Assembly: GCA_029204225.1 (NCBI GenBank)
Contig: CM055102.1
Coordinates: forward strand, 43,514,476 to 43,578,475
Origin: Diphasiastrum complanatum
Taxonomy: Eukaryota; Streptophyta; Lycopodiopsida; Lycopodiales; Lycopodiaceae
Length of the DNA: 64,000 nucleotides
Reading direction: 5' to 3'
The notes under the pieces were generated by a model, which saw nothing but the letters and a program-made list of their open reading frames with translations, searched no databases and was not told where the DNA came from. Shown here in pieces: positions 7,800 to 18,299 of this stretch. Each line of letters begins with the position of its first letter. The stretch's first letter is position 1. Made by a program: the position numbers and the translations under genes.

Positions 7800-10560
7800 C
7801 CATATCGCGCCTGAGATAGAGGTGAGTGCCACTACCGCTGTCCCTTAGCGAGAGGTTTGATAGTAGGGCAATGTGGATGGAGATGGCCAGATGATGGAAT
7901 GCGCCAGGGGTTCGCCTACCAGTGACCAGGGAGATGGAATATTTTGAAGCCTTGAGGGTGCATAGGATGGGTGGAATTGCATGCTGATGGCTGCATTCTA
8001 TTGAGCAAAATGGCTGGTTTCCCTCTAGCACACTCCTTGCATGCGCTACGTGTTTATCTATGCCTTAGCTATATGTTCTCTTGTTGTAGTCTGATCACCA
8101 GTGTTGGAGGCTAGGGAACGATTGTGGCTCATGTTGGCTGCGTGTAGGAGGTAGAGCACAACTACAATAGCTCGCTGGTAGTGGAGAGCTGTTATGGTAA
8201 TTTGCTGAGGGTGTGCAATGGAGAGCACTTAAGATTGGAAGCTACATGGCAGTTGAAAGGTACCTTGCCATGTGGATGAGACAACATCATATGATCTGAT
8301 GGGAAGTTCTCAACAGAGAGATGGTGGCCCAACCATTTTCTTGGCTATGAAGCCTCTACTTAGAATTCAATCCTATAGAAAGCAAACCAAGCTCAAAAGA
8401 GGGATTTATTGTCAGTATAGCTTCAAGCAACTCAACCCATTTCCTTGTCATTAACATTGCTACTTCTCAACTCTCTATCTTATAAAGCAAAACAAGGCTT
8501 TTCTAGGCAAAAACTATTTTCAAACATAAATAAAAAATAGAAGTAATCTCATAATTAGCACTTGGAATCAGTACCCGGATGAAACTGGTTGCTCAACTAG
8601 GGGAATCTATCAAAATAGTGCCTTATCATACTATAACCCATGTTGTAATTCCAACAAGATTATCATAAGGCAATGACAATTCCTCTCCATATGGCAAGAG
8701 CAAACTCACTTAATCAGTCTCACAACAAGAAGGATAAATCACCACTTACATCATACAAATTCAGCTCCATAATTTCTATCATCACTAGTGTTTATCAATC
8801 GAGGCTCAATGCTCACAAAATGGGTCCTCACTACCATTAAAGAGAATGGGAGTAGTCAATACACACAGAGATTGAGAGTTCTTTCCACACAAAAAAGGAG
8901 CAAGGAAAATGGAAGCACACAATACCCAAACATGATGGGAGGGTAAAGAGAGAGTTTAGAAGAGGTTAATGTGGTTGATCTCCGCCCCTTTTTATAACGG
9001 TGACTAAAAAGTCCCTTTGTATAAACACATATGAATTGTTAGAAATACTCTTTTTAATGGATAACATCATAATTTGAGATATATAAAATTTTGAATATAA
9101 AAAAAAACCAAAAATAGTACTACTATGGATACCATGGCAAAACTCCTCAAAATCTTTCAAACTGGGGTATCAATATGAATAATAAGATAGTTAATATTGG
9201 GGGATCCAATTTTCGTATTACAAAATCATATACCAATAGGGTACGTTTTGTGATACCATGTTGATACCCATTATTGATACCACCCGAGACCCTATATACC
9301 TGCTCAACACTGATACAAATGGGCCATCATGAGATTTTAGTGAGACTGGCCAAATGCAAGTTGAAATTATACCCATTTTAGGAATATTGCAATACTTAGC
9401 TTGTAAGTTAATGTTGTAAGCGCTAGCAAGAATCTAGTGCAACTTAGGGCTCAGTTCTCCTTGGACCTAATTTCTTCCTAGTTTTATTTGAGACAGGTTT
9501 TGAGTTTGTGGGGCATAGGGGTTAGAGTTTAAGGTGTAGTGGAATGGAACGAAGATGATAAGACAACTCATCATTCTGATAGTCAAAACTAAAATGCTCT
9601 AGTTATAAATCTTGTCTTCCATGATTGCACCAAACACATTAAGACATTTGAACACTTAATCAAAAAAAGATGGAATAGATTCAAATGAAATATTATTACA
9701 TCAATTGATATCTTTCCCACATATGTTAATAGATCTAAACGGATTAAAGGTACAATTTAGCATAATGTATGATCTTATCCATATGTATCCATTTAATTAG
9801 GCGATGATTTAGCAAATTTTTTTTAGGTTTAAAGCAAAAAGCCAGCGAAATGACATTTTTTGGGTTATGTGGTGAATATTGATGAATCAATCAATGGAAC
9901 AAGATCATAGCTAGTGAAATGTACAACCTTAGCGATAATATGTGTTTACTTCTTCTTTAGATGAGGCTGGAACATCACAGATTGGATCAGAGGCCTGGCT
10001 AAACCAGAGAATAGCATGCCCATGTACACGATGCAAATATGCATTGTGATGAGAGTGACGTATTACCATATCACATGTTCTCATGTACGGACATATTGAG
10101 AGGGAGTCATTGTTTGTACCCAAAGTTGGTTCATCAATGAGTTTGCATATCTTTCACTGCATTCGATGTTTACAATAATGCTCATTGTTAGGCATTTATC
10201 TTATATGTTATTGGCAATCCTCATGTTAGATGGGAGTGGTACTTGATTTATTTTGCTTCCAACCCCGGCCTCCAACCCGTCGTGAACCATTCAATAGTTA
10301 TATAGTATTTGAAAAGCAAGGTTTGTCTGGTACACCTATTAGAGCAGGTTAATGGCAATTGGTAGATTGGTTCAGGAACTAAGAATGAGAGAAATGCATG
10401 GAGAGACGTGTGAAGGATATGTGTGAACGGGTGCGTGGTGTGCTTCCAAAGAAAGAATGACATCAAGAATGGCAATGGGTCAATAGGTTGGCCCCATATT
10501 CTAAAGCGTCTATTGTGAATTGGTCACCTAGCTGCTTAGACCTTGACCACCAATGACTTA
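7800..10560. other. Noncoding region, no supported gene
   Basis: Short frames on both strands lack recognisable domains and are not consistent with spliced genes. The stretch at 9180-9310 is rich in GATACC/GGTATC words but has no clear repeat unit. Confidence 0.5.
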
Positions 10561-10597
10561 GTTAAACTGGTGCGATTGCCTATTACATCTACATCCT

Positions 10598-10606
10598 TTA
10601 GGGTTA
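10598..10606. promoter_or_regulatory. Telo-box-like motif upstream of eIF1A
   Basis: TTTAGGGTTA (reverse complement TAACCCTAAA) is a telomere-repeat-like element common in promoters and leaders of plant translation genes. It lies about 80 bp before the proposed leader splice donor. Confidence 0.45.
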
Positions 10607-10688
10607 CGAACTTACGCTTTGTGTTTCCCTTCTGACAAAGAAGGCAAAGCTCACATCCGTTCAATTCCGGCATTCCTTATCAACGAAG

Positions 10689-11128
10689 GTACTTTCACTG
10701 CTATTTCTTCAAAAGCTGAGCGCAACTTCTCGCCCCAAATTGGTGTGGTTGCTTCTGAACTTGTATTCAATCATTTTCCGTTCTTATGTATGGAATCGGT
10801 TTTCTATTGTTGATCTGTGATTGTAATTTCTAGTTTCAGGGAATCTTAGTTGGATCTTTGTGACTACTTCATCGTGGATCTAACATGGCTTTCACATGTA
10901 TGTAGGATCATGGTTGCTATATCGTTAGTATGATTTTAGCATGTTTCAGTAGTCTTATTTATTTCTGTTCAAGGGGCTCACGTGTGATTTGTAGACGTAG
11001 TTTTTCCAGAGCATAATCAAGTTCATGCTGGTCGGTCCTTTGTTTGACAGATGTGTTTTTGAGCAGTGCATTTCTGTAATAATCTATTTATTGGTTGGAT
11101 TCAATTGTGGGCCACCGGGTCTTTGCAG
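10689..11128 (+). other. Intron in the eIF1A 5' leader
   Basis: Donor CGAAG|GTACTTTC at 10689 and acceptor CTTTGCAG at 11128 sit 17 nt before the start codon. The intron is 440 bp and T-rich, with no coding sequence. A leader intron just upstream of the ATG is common in plant translation-factor genes. It is inferred from splice signals only. Confidence 0.6.
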
Positions 11129-11145
11129 CCAGCACATAAGCAGGC

Positions 11146-11583
11146 ATGCCGAAGAACAAGGGAAAGGGAGGTAAAAACAGGAAGAGAGGTAAGAATGAGG
11201 CAGACGACGAGAAGAGGGAGTTGGTATTCAAGGAAGATGGGCAAGAGTATGCCCAAGTGTTACGTATGCTTGGAAATGGACGGTGCGAGGCATTATGCAT
11301 AGACGGGACCAAGCGGCTTTGCCACATCCGTGGGAAGATGCACAAAAAAGTTTGGATAGCTGCTGGTGATATAATACTCGTAGGCTTGCGGGATTATCAG
11401 GATGATAAGGCAGATGCGATTCTGAAATATCAACCAGACGAAGCACGTCTTCTGAAAGCATATGGGGAACTTCCTGATAACCTACGGTTGAATGAGGGTA
11501 TTGCTGGCGGTATGGACGAGGAAGAAGAAGGTGGTGCTGATGATTATATTGAATTTGAGGACGAGGACATTGATAGGATATAG
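11146..11583 (+). CDS. EIF1A: Eukaryotic translation initiation factor 1A (eIF1A)
   Basis: An intact, intronless coding region of 145 codons. eIF1A binds the A-site of the 40S subunit and, with eIF1, promotes scanning and start-codon choice. The protein begins with the basic tail [18 protein letters not shown] (residues 1-18) and continues with the OB-fold (about residues 22-95), including [29 protein letters not shown] and [17 protein letters not shown]. It ends in the acidic tail [14 protein letters not shown]. Length and both charged tails match plant eIF1A. The start is the only ATG that gives the family N-terminus, and it lies 17 nt after a splice acceptor. No stops or frameshifts are seen, so the gene is likely active. 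Its neighbours are unrelated transposon relics. Confidence 0.97.
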   Translation: MPKNKGKGGKNRKRGKNEADDEKRELVFKEDGQEYAQVLRMLGNGRCEALCIDGTKRLCHIRGKMHKKVWIAAGDIILVGLRDYQDDKADAILKYQPDEARLLKAYGELPDNLRLNEGIAGGMDEEEEGGADDYIEFEDEDIDRI

Positions 11584-11599
11584 TTGGCATTCCAACTTT

Positions 11600-13050
11600 G
11601 TTTATGAGGGTACGTAAAACAGTGACTATCGATGGTAGCTGCAGTACTAGGCTATTCCGAGTTTGTGAATTTGATCCTTATCTCAGTGCTTTTTACGCCA
11701 GCAAAGTGTGTAGGAGGAGCAGTACTTTATCCTAATGCTTGTGTGTGTGAACTGTTAGTAATATTGTAAGGATTGTGGCTATAAAACCTTTATTAAACAC
11801 TCGTTGATAAAAAAATTACAGCTAGAGCTGATTAATAATTACAAATCCTTTCTGCTACATGCAATTGCCAAGTAGAAGATGGTTTTGAATTTCTTTAGAA
11901 TCAGATGTTGATCTGAATGAGTATTCCAAGGATGTGTTTGTTGTCTTACTGTTGCTTTGGTAAGCTGAAATTAGAGAGAATTCTGTTGTTAGTTTAGTAA
12001 CCAGTTTTGCTAGTTTGGAGAATAGCCCATTCACAAATGATGTGGCCTTATTAAGATCCAAATCCATGGCTTGAAAGTTGTTACTGTTATCTGTGCTGTG
12101 AAGGTAGGCTTGTGACTTTCTATGTAACGAGGCAGATTCGAAATATTTCGTGAGGTAGTTGACTCTTTGTTGGTCCATTGTTGTTACTCCAACTCAGTAG
12201 AACTTTTGCTCTTTGAAGGGGAATATGCAGAACCTTTATGAGATGTTTATAACTTTTTGAACTCAGATACACTACTCAGTTGTTTGCGTTGATTTTTTTT
12301 TTCAAGTTTGGTAACAGTGAGGGGATGGCTTAGGTTTTAAAGCACAATTAAGAAGTTCCATAGTCCATACTAGGAGTGTTAGGAGTTTTTAAATTTATAG
12401 TACCTTTGTAGTCAAATGTTTGCAATAGAATCAAAATTATGATTTTATTATTTGCCTTTATTCCCAAATTGTATTCTATTTTCAAGTTCATTTTCAGTTT
12501 AGAATACTTCTCATCCCGTGCCAATTTGATAAATTTATGAATGAACAAACACCAAGCGATTCAATGGTTTTTTGCATGTTATACCAATCCAGTTTTTATT
12601 GACTAATCACATTTGTTTGGAACCAATGCTTTGTGGACCTTTTTTGAAACACCTTTTTGAAAAGGGTTTGAAATAGGAAAGAATCAACAAATCAGTCTTT
12701 GGGGTGTTTTTTGGGATTTTATTTGAGCCTTCTAGTATGGCAAAAGCAAGTGTTTAGATTGCAATGCAGATTATAAATAATCAACGATCAATCCAATATT
12801 AAAATTTAATAGCATGTGATCGTTTAAGGTTAACAATGCCTATGACTATAATCATCAATGCATGTTGCCAAAATCCAAACTCATCTCTCAAATTATACAT
12901 TACTTATTAATTTCCATTATCCATAAATGTCAATAGGAAATAACAATATTTACTAGTCTGTACAACGTAAACAACTCAAAAGTAAAATCCTCATTCTTGC
13001 CCAAGCAAGTAGGGCTAGCACCTAGACGTTAATGTCTAAGATAGCCTCCT
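11600..13050. other. eIF1A 3' flank and noncoding DNA
   Basis: It includes the eIF1A 3' untranslated region, but no convincing polyadenylation site can be fixed. Short frames have no recognisable domains. Confidence 0.5.
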
Positions 13051-13059
13051 GCAAGTCAT

Positions 13060-13305
13060 TTATGATGCAGGTTCACACTTAAGACCTTCATCATCTTTAT
13101 CACTCGAACTCTCGTCTCTCCTCAAGGACTCTAAGGATTCCCCACTATTAACCTCACGCTTTGAGGCGTTTGTCTCGTCTTCCTCCCCATCTAGCTCCTC
13201 ACCCTTGATTGCTCGAGAAAATGGATTTATTTCCTCTGCTTGCAACGTGCAGCGACTCGATTGGCAAGGATGGGCAAAAGTTCCAAATTTCAAGTCACAA
13301 CTCAC
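13060..13305 (-). other. Acidic, low-complexity 81-codon frame, unrecognised
   Basis: The frame is rich in Glu, Asp and Ser (for example KGEELDGEEDETNASKRE and SSSDKDDEG). It might be the acidic C-terminal tail of a transposase, given the antisense hAT relic at 15-17 kb, or a chance frame. No family motif supports either. Confidence 0.2.
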
Positions 13306-13625
13306 AAGAACAAGTTTGAACTGTGAACTTTCAAACTTTGTGAATTTTAACAGTGTTACAATAAATATAAAGTTGGAATTAACCTGGAGACAAAGGCCTC
13401 AGTGCGGATCATAATTTCCATGGATCGTGGTTCGAACCTCGAAACATGGTTTGAGATGAATGAATTGTTAGGAGCCTGTTCGAACCGAATTCGAACACAA
13501 AAAAGAAAAAGCTCGATTCATTGTTGATTACTAGTTTTATTATCTTATTATGAGTATTGTAATTTGTGTTGGAAGTTTTATCACTTTTGGTCCACTAATG
13601 ATTCATGAAGTTGAACTTCAACATT

Positions 13626-13628
<3 letters not shown>

Positions 13629-13688
<60 letters not shown>
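13629..13688. repeat. (GA)30 microsatellite
   Basis: 60 bp of uninterrupted GA dinucleotide. Confidence 0.97.
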
Positions 13689-13691
<3 letters not shown>

Positions 13692-14019
13692 ATCTACTAT
13701 CATCATTCGTGTTTCTGCATAAGGTTTTACTCGTAGTTCAAATTGCTCAATGCTACCAGAGGTAACTAGACTATCAGTCTTGACTCTCAAATTTCAATGC
13801 AGAAAGGCACATGTAGATAGATCAATGCACGCTTTACGAACACAATTGTTACTAGTAGTAGTATGTAAATCACTGTAAATAGCATTCAGAACTTGTTTTT
13901 ATGAGAATAGAAGACTTAGCACTAAAGGAAAGAAATTGGTTTGAACTGTTTTCTGATTCAGACTAATTAGGAATTTAGGACTAGACGAATCGGCTGATTC
14001 AAACCAAAGATGCAGGCCA

Positions 14020-14100
14020 CGTTCTGGAACGCGATCCGGAATGCGTTCCGGAACGTGATCCGAGATTCCCATTAGGGTTTCCTGGAACGCAATTTTTTTT
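14020..14100. repeat. GC-rich block of GGAACGC/GCGTTCC and GATCC palindromic motifs
   Basis: CTGGAACGCGATCCGG, ATGCGTTCCGGAACGTGATC and later CCTGGAACGC interleave inverted GGAACG/CGTTCC words. The same vocabulary fills the 5' end of the hAT element at 52.5 kb, so this is probably a terminal remnant or non-autonomous relative of that family. Confidence 0.5.
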
Positions 14101-14371
14101 TGTTTTCAAACCTGCCAATATGGGGTATCATGTGAAAGGATTTCAAAAGAGCAGTTTTATTGCTTGGTTTCAGATAGTTAACGTCCAATATCTGCTGGTC
14201 ACTTCAATAAGATACTGAAGCAAATTGTTTTTGTAGATACGGATTTGCAGATATAACATTGGCTAATCATTTCATTTGTATCTGCCTGCTGCTTTCATTG
14301 GTCATTTGGATTGCAACTAGTTGTGGATCCCTCCACAATGAGATAAAATTTTGCAAATTTTTTTGCGATCC

Positions 14372-14391
14372 GGATCGTGATCCGCTGCAAC
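14372..14391 (-). repeat. hAT-family terminal-like sequence
   Basis: Its reverse complement GTTGCAGCGGATCACGATCC matches 52525-52544 at 19 of 20 bases. At 52.5 kb the same sequence marks the 5' side of a hAT element, so this likely marks an end of a related copy. Confidence 0.6.
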
Positions 14392-15291
14392 TAAGATTCA
14401 AACTAATTGATTTGAATAAGCTGGAAACTCTAGTGTATACATATCTTCCTCGTCTTGTGACCTTGGTGGTGTTGAAATATAATGCCTATTTTGCCCCTTT
14501 TGGCTTGTATACTTGTAACTTGTAAGTTGTCAGGTGGTAGGTCTGGAACCTTGGTCGTGTTGATGTCATTACCTGTAGACATTACCAAAATTTTAAATTA
14601 GAGTTTAGAAGCTGCAAGTTGGTGTGCACGTACACCAACTTGTCTAATTGTGCAATGGAAAGTCTATTCCTCGGCTTCGTATGATTAAGAGAGATATTGA
14701 CTCTTTTTGCATGCACTTGTCAAGTAATCCTTTGACAATATGCGTTTGGCAAGCTCCTTTAGCCTTGAAACATCATTGCCATAATTGTCCCACTAGGAGA
14801 CATGCTACAATTGTCCTTCTCAAAGTAGTGCTCGAAGTTTAGTAGCTCATGTCTGCACACATTGAAATCCATTCATGAGTGTGCAATCAACTTTTTAGGG
14901 AAAATATGCACTTAGATACAATCTTAATGTCTTTAGGTATAGCACTCATATACTGTTAGTAACTACATTTGTAATTCCTCCCTGGAGGGTGAAGAAGGCA
15001 AGCCATACCATGTAGAGGCTGCTGGAGCCACTCCCATCTGGCTCGCCACTTCCACAATACTTGTAAAAACTTAGAATCAAAAAACTAGATCGTAGAGCTT
15101 GGCCTATACTTAAATTTCAAAAGAAATCGGGGTTCATGACTCAAGTTCAAACTTTAAACTAGAGAATGCAAATCTCGTGTGCAAGTTTGAACCTCTTTTC
15201 ACCAGTGCAAGAGCAACGCTGTGCCTCCAACTTGTCCATAAACTCATAAAGAAGGTCCAATGTGCAGCCTTCTCTATTGCTAAGTCGTAGG

Positions 15292-16129
15292 TAGTGTTTC
15301 CACAAGCGCGGTTCATTGGTGAACGAACCTCGATATGCCAATGAATCGATTGGCTTTGATTCGGATCGCAAAGAATCAAAAAATAAACTGGTTCTTTGAT
15401 TTTGAGCGATGCTTTGATTCTGACATCAACGATTCTTTGTTTTGGCTTTTCAAGTTCTGGTTTGTATTCAAATGTTGTGTGACAGATGTTTGATGATAGA
15501 TCATGAATAAAGCATAAATTACAATGTTAAGTGGAAGTTGGAGCATGCAATCTAGTTTGTGAAGTTTGAAATGTGTCCATTTAACATTGTTAGGTGCACT
15601 TGTGATTCTATGAACGCTGAATTGTAATATGGTTTTAGGCTTCAACAATGATTTATGGTACCTTTGAAATCGCCTGTTCGAACCGTGTTTGAATCAGGGT
15701 TGAATCGGAAAAGAATATAACTCTCCAGGTTCGAACCGGCGAATCGGTTTTAGGGTTTCCCCCCTCCCTTAGTTTCTACCCTTCGATTATGTCAAAAAGA
15801 AGTACTTTCTTAGTGTTAATGGGTAACATGTACATTATAATTCGTGATTAATCGATAGTGAAATTTGAATCCTGACGTGCAACTCCTGAGTCTTGTTACG
15901 TAACAATACCTGTCACCTGTGATTTCGGGTTCTTGATCCATCTGTTGCTCGCGGTTTTAGCTATGATCTATCTGATATCATTTGTGACACTAGCTAGTAA
16001 CTACCAACTTACATACATGAGTAGAAAGATTGATCATTGTTACTCGTTACTCAAATCATTAATGTCACACGGTACACCATACATATTACAATTTAGTATT
16101 TACAATTAAACACTCGAAAAAACCCTGAA

Positions 16130-16218
<89 letters not shown>

Positions 16219-16352
16219 ATGCCAAAAAAAAAACGATTCGAACCGTTTTTTCTTCAAAAAAATATTTAAGTTTTTTTTTTCAAACCCAAAGAAATGGTTC
16301 AAACCGGGCCGATTCGAACCGGCGGTTCAAACCGTGGTTCGACACAACACTG
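15292..16352. mobile_element. Candidate non-autonomous hAT-like insertion within the hAT relic
   Basis: It begins TAGTGTTTCC and ends ACACAACACTG, giving imperfect TAGTGTT/CAGTGTT-type ends, and both sides carry CGGTT-rich subterminal sequence. It contains repeated TTCGAACC and GATTCGAACC palindromes (15680-15760 and 16230-16345) and the TC microsatellite. Transposase-derived sequence resumes on both sides. The expected 8-bp target duplication is not clear, so the boundaries are provisional. Confidence 0.4.
16132..16217. repeat. (CT)43 microsatellite
   Basis: 86 bp of uninterrupted CT dinucleotide. Confidence 0.97.
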
Positions 16353-16750
16353 GGCTTTAGCTTTCTACCAACAACAATGAACTTTGAAATGTATGTTTTC
16401 AATAGCAATTTAACATCTATAAGATTTTAGACACATTGTAGACATTACACGTATTACATTAGATATTTTTTAGCATTAAACATTTTGCCATTTCTTTTGG
16501 AAGGGACCCAGTTAGAACTTAAAACCCTGATTCATGGAGATTCATTCGATTTTGAAAAGGTTGAAGACTGGATTTTGAACCGGGTCGAAACACTACTTGC
16601 AGGACATTATATAGGGCCGCAACCCTATCGCAAGAGTTTGTGCCTCATCCCTTTGAGCACGGTTGTCTCAAAACAGGTGGACTTTACCTCTCGTGAGCAT
16701 TCCCACTATTTGTCCGTGGTTTAAAATTACCATTTGTCTCTGTGTGCCAT

Positions 16751-16804
16751 GTACCTTCAAGAGGCAAACTCATGATGGTACCTTCAAGAGGCAAACTCAT
16801 GATG
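16751..16804. repeat. 27-bp exact tandem duplication
   Basis: GTACCTTCAAGAGGCAAACT and the following CATGATG are repeated once without change. It falls inside the antisense hAT relic. Confidence 0.9.
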
Positions 16805-17489
16805 AATCAAGACTTGAATTGTATAAGGTAGTAGTTCAACAAATAGATCATCAGAACATGAATCATGAACATAAAAGTTTGAAGGCTGTAGCACACATGA
16901 TGGTGGCAGGCTTCAAGAGTTTCAAGCTAGAAGAGGACCTAAACGTGTTAAAGATCCTCTGCTTCTTGGTGACAAGTTTCACCAAGAGACGTCCTGTCTC
17001 CACCTCCTCCCGCGCTATGCTATATTCTCCAAAAAGAGAGCTAAGCCATGAGTAGCACCTAGGGTCCAATAAATCCAAGAGTACTTTTCATTTACGAGTG
17101 TTCCCATGGCAACGTAGTTTGCCATGTTGTATGTGATAACCTATAAAGCACATTGCAGCTTAACTATCAACAGTCATCAATCCAATTGGCATCGTAACAA
17201 TTCATGAGCTTTTGATCAATCTGTGTCAGTTGCTTTCCATAGGGGTTGAAGCAAGTGAGCAACAATTTGAATGGGCTTGTGACAGGAATTAAGCGCATGA
17301 ATGCAAAAAAATGTATGATTGCTAGTGAAGTAGGCTGTGGAAGGCCCGATCTGGAAATTTGTTGATTGGGCCGAGTTGTGCAGCCCTCTTGATCCACCAA
17401 CCATGACCCTCATATTGTCTGGTTGTGGTTGTGATAATAAGTACTATAGCACTAATGCATGGTTAATGATCATAGCGGGACCTATAAAT

Positions 17490-17502
17490 TGGTATCAGAG
17501 CC
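17490..17502 (+). other. Isolated initiator tRNA-Met primer-binding site
   Basis: TGGTATCAGAGCC is preceded by CTATAAAT. It suggests the 3' edge of a lost 5' LTR; no LTR partner or coding sequence is attached. Confidence 0.4.
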
Positions 17503-17865
17503 TTGTGAAAAAGAAATAAGAAATCTAAGTCCATAAAATGTTTGGAGCATTTAGCCCTGATTCAAAAGCATAATGCCAACCGTCTTCTACACGAAGGGTC
17601 TAAGAGCTCATAGCTGGAGGTCATATTGGTAAATTGATGAAACACATGTATGTTAGCCGGTATGACAACTTTCATTTAAATGTTATTCTTCTAAATTATC
17701 AATTTCTGAAAAGTTTCCCTTTTTCTTTCGTTCATTTAGTCTCCCCATTCTTTTAGAGTTTGGCCTTTTGGAGATTAGAAATATGCATATCTTCTATTGA
17801 TTGATGAACATTAAAAAGCACACCATATCTTCTGATGACTGATGCTCATTCCTAAGGTTTTTTCT

Positions 17866-18296
17866 TAGGGACGGGTACTGTTCCATTCATTAGGAAAGGG
17901 CGTTCCGTTCCCAAGGAACAGTTTTCAGAACGAATTTAGGAAAGGGGAATTTGTTAATACACGAACTTTCAACGGGGATCAAATGCTGATTCAGGAACGG
18001 ATTTGATCAAACAGGAACTGAATGAGGTTTGCAAACGGCGATTCAGAAACAGAAATGAGGGCTGCAAATAGATTTAGGGGTTGCAAATGGCGATTCAGGA
18101 TCAGGAACAAGGCTGCAAACGGACTTAGGGTTTGCAAAATGGTGAGTCAGGAGCAGGATAACTGTCAATCTAAAACAGGAATGAGGTCTGAAAACAGGAA
18201 TAAGGGAAGAAAAATTAGAAAATATGTACCTAGGAACCTTTTCTAACTAGTAGAAACACATTCCTAGTAACGGTTCCGTACCATTCTTGGGAACTA
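17866..18296. mobile_element. Candidate MITE with GGTAC/GTTCC-rich ends
   Basis: The left end TAGGGACGGGTACTGTTCC and TAGGAA and the right end, read in reverse complement as TAGTTCCCAAGAATGGTACGG and TAGGAA, form imperfect inverted repeats. Inside, at about 18028-18150, a unit of roughly 60 bp with GCAAACGG-CGATTCAG words repeats about twice. It has no coding sequence. The hAT-like TAG start is suggestive only. Confidence 0.35.
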
Positions 18297-18299
18297 TGC

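Larger units (their letters stand above)
15159..17210 (-). pseudogene. hAT transposase relic, split by a later insertion
   Basis: Minus-strand pieces match the better-preserved hAT protein at 53-55 kb. At about 17200-17010, YNMANYVAMGTLV and WIYWTLGATHGLALFLENI match its TDNGSNYRSMGEMV and VWTPCATHCINLLIQDM. At about 17000-16890, LVKLVTKKQRIFNTFRS and LKLLKPATIM match KFVTKKRRVLTLFRTFS and LDLKKPAPTR. At about 15290-15230, LRLSNREGCTLDLLYEFMDK matches LRLVDREGCTLGLIYEFMD. Frameshifts and stops abound. The last two pieces are about 1.6 kb apart where about 0.3 kb is expected, implying an insertion (see 15292-16352). The relic is far older than the 53-kb copy. Confidence 0.75.

Noticed and set aside
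7795-8454. Coding genes suggested by 60-80-codon frames on both strands
   Set aside because: No recognisable domain, composition like noncoding DNA, and overlap with the foldback flank.
11228-11590. 120-codon antisense frame across eIF1A
   Set aside because: It is the shadow of the eIF1A coding region on the opposite strand and has no independent support.
13420-13500. tRNA B-box (GGTTCGAACC)
   Set aside because: The motif is a palindrome that recurs at 15.7 and 16.3 kb in hAT-like sequence, with no D-arm or acceptor stem nearby.
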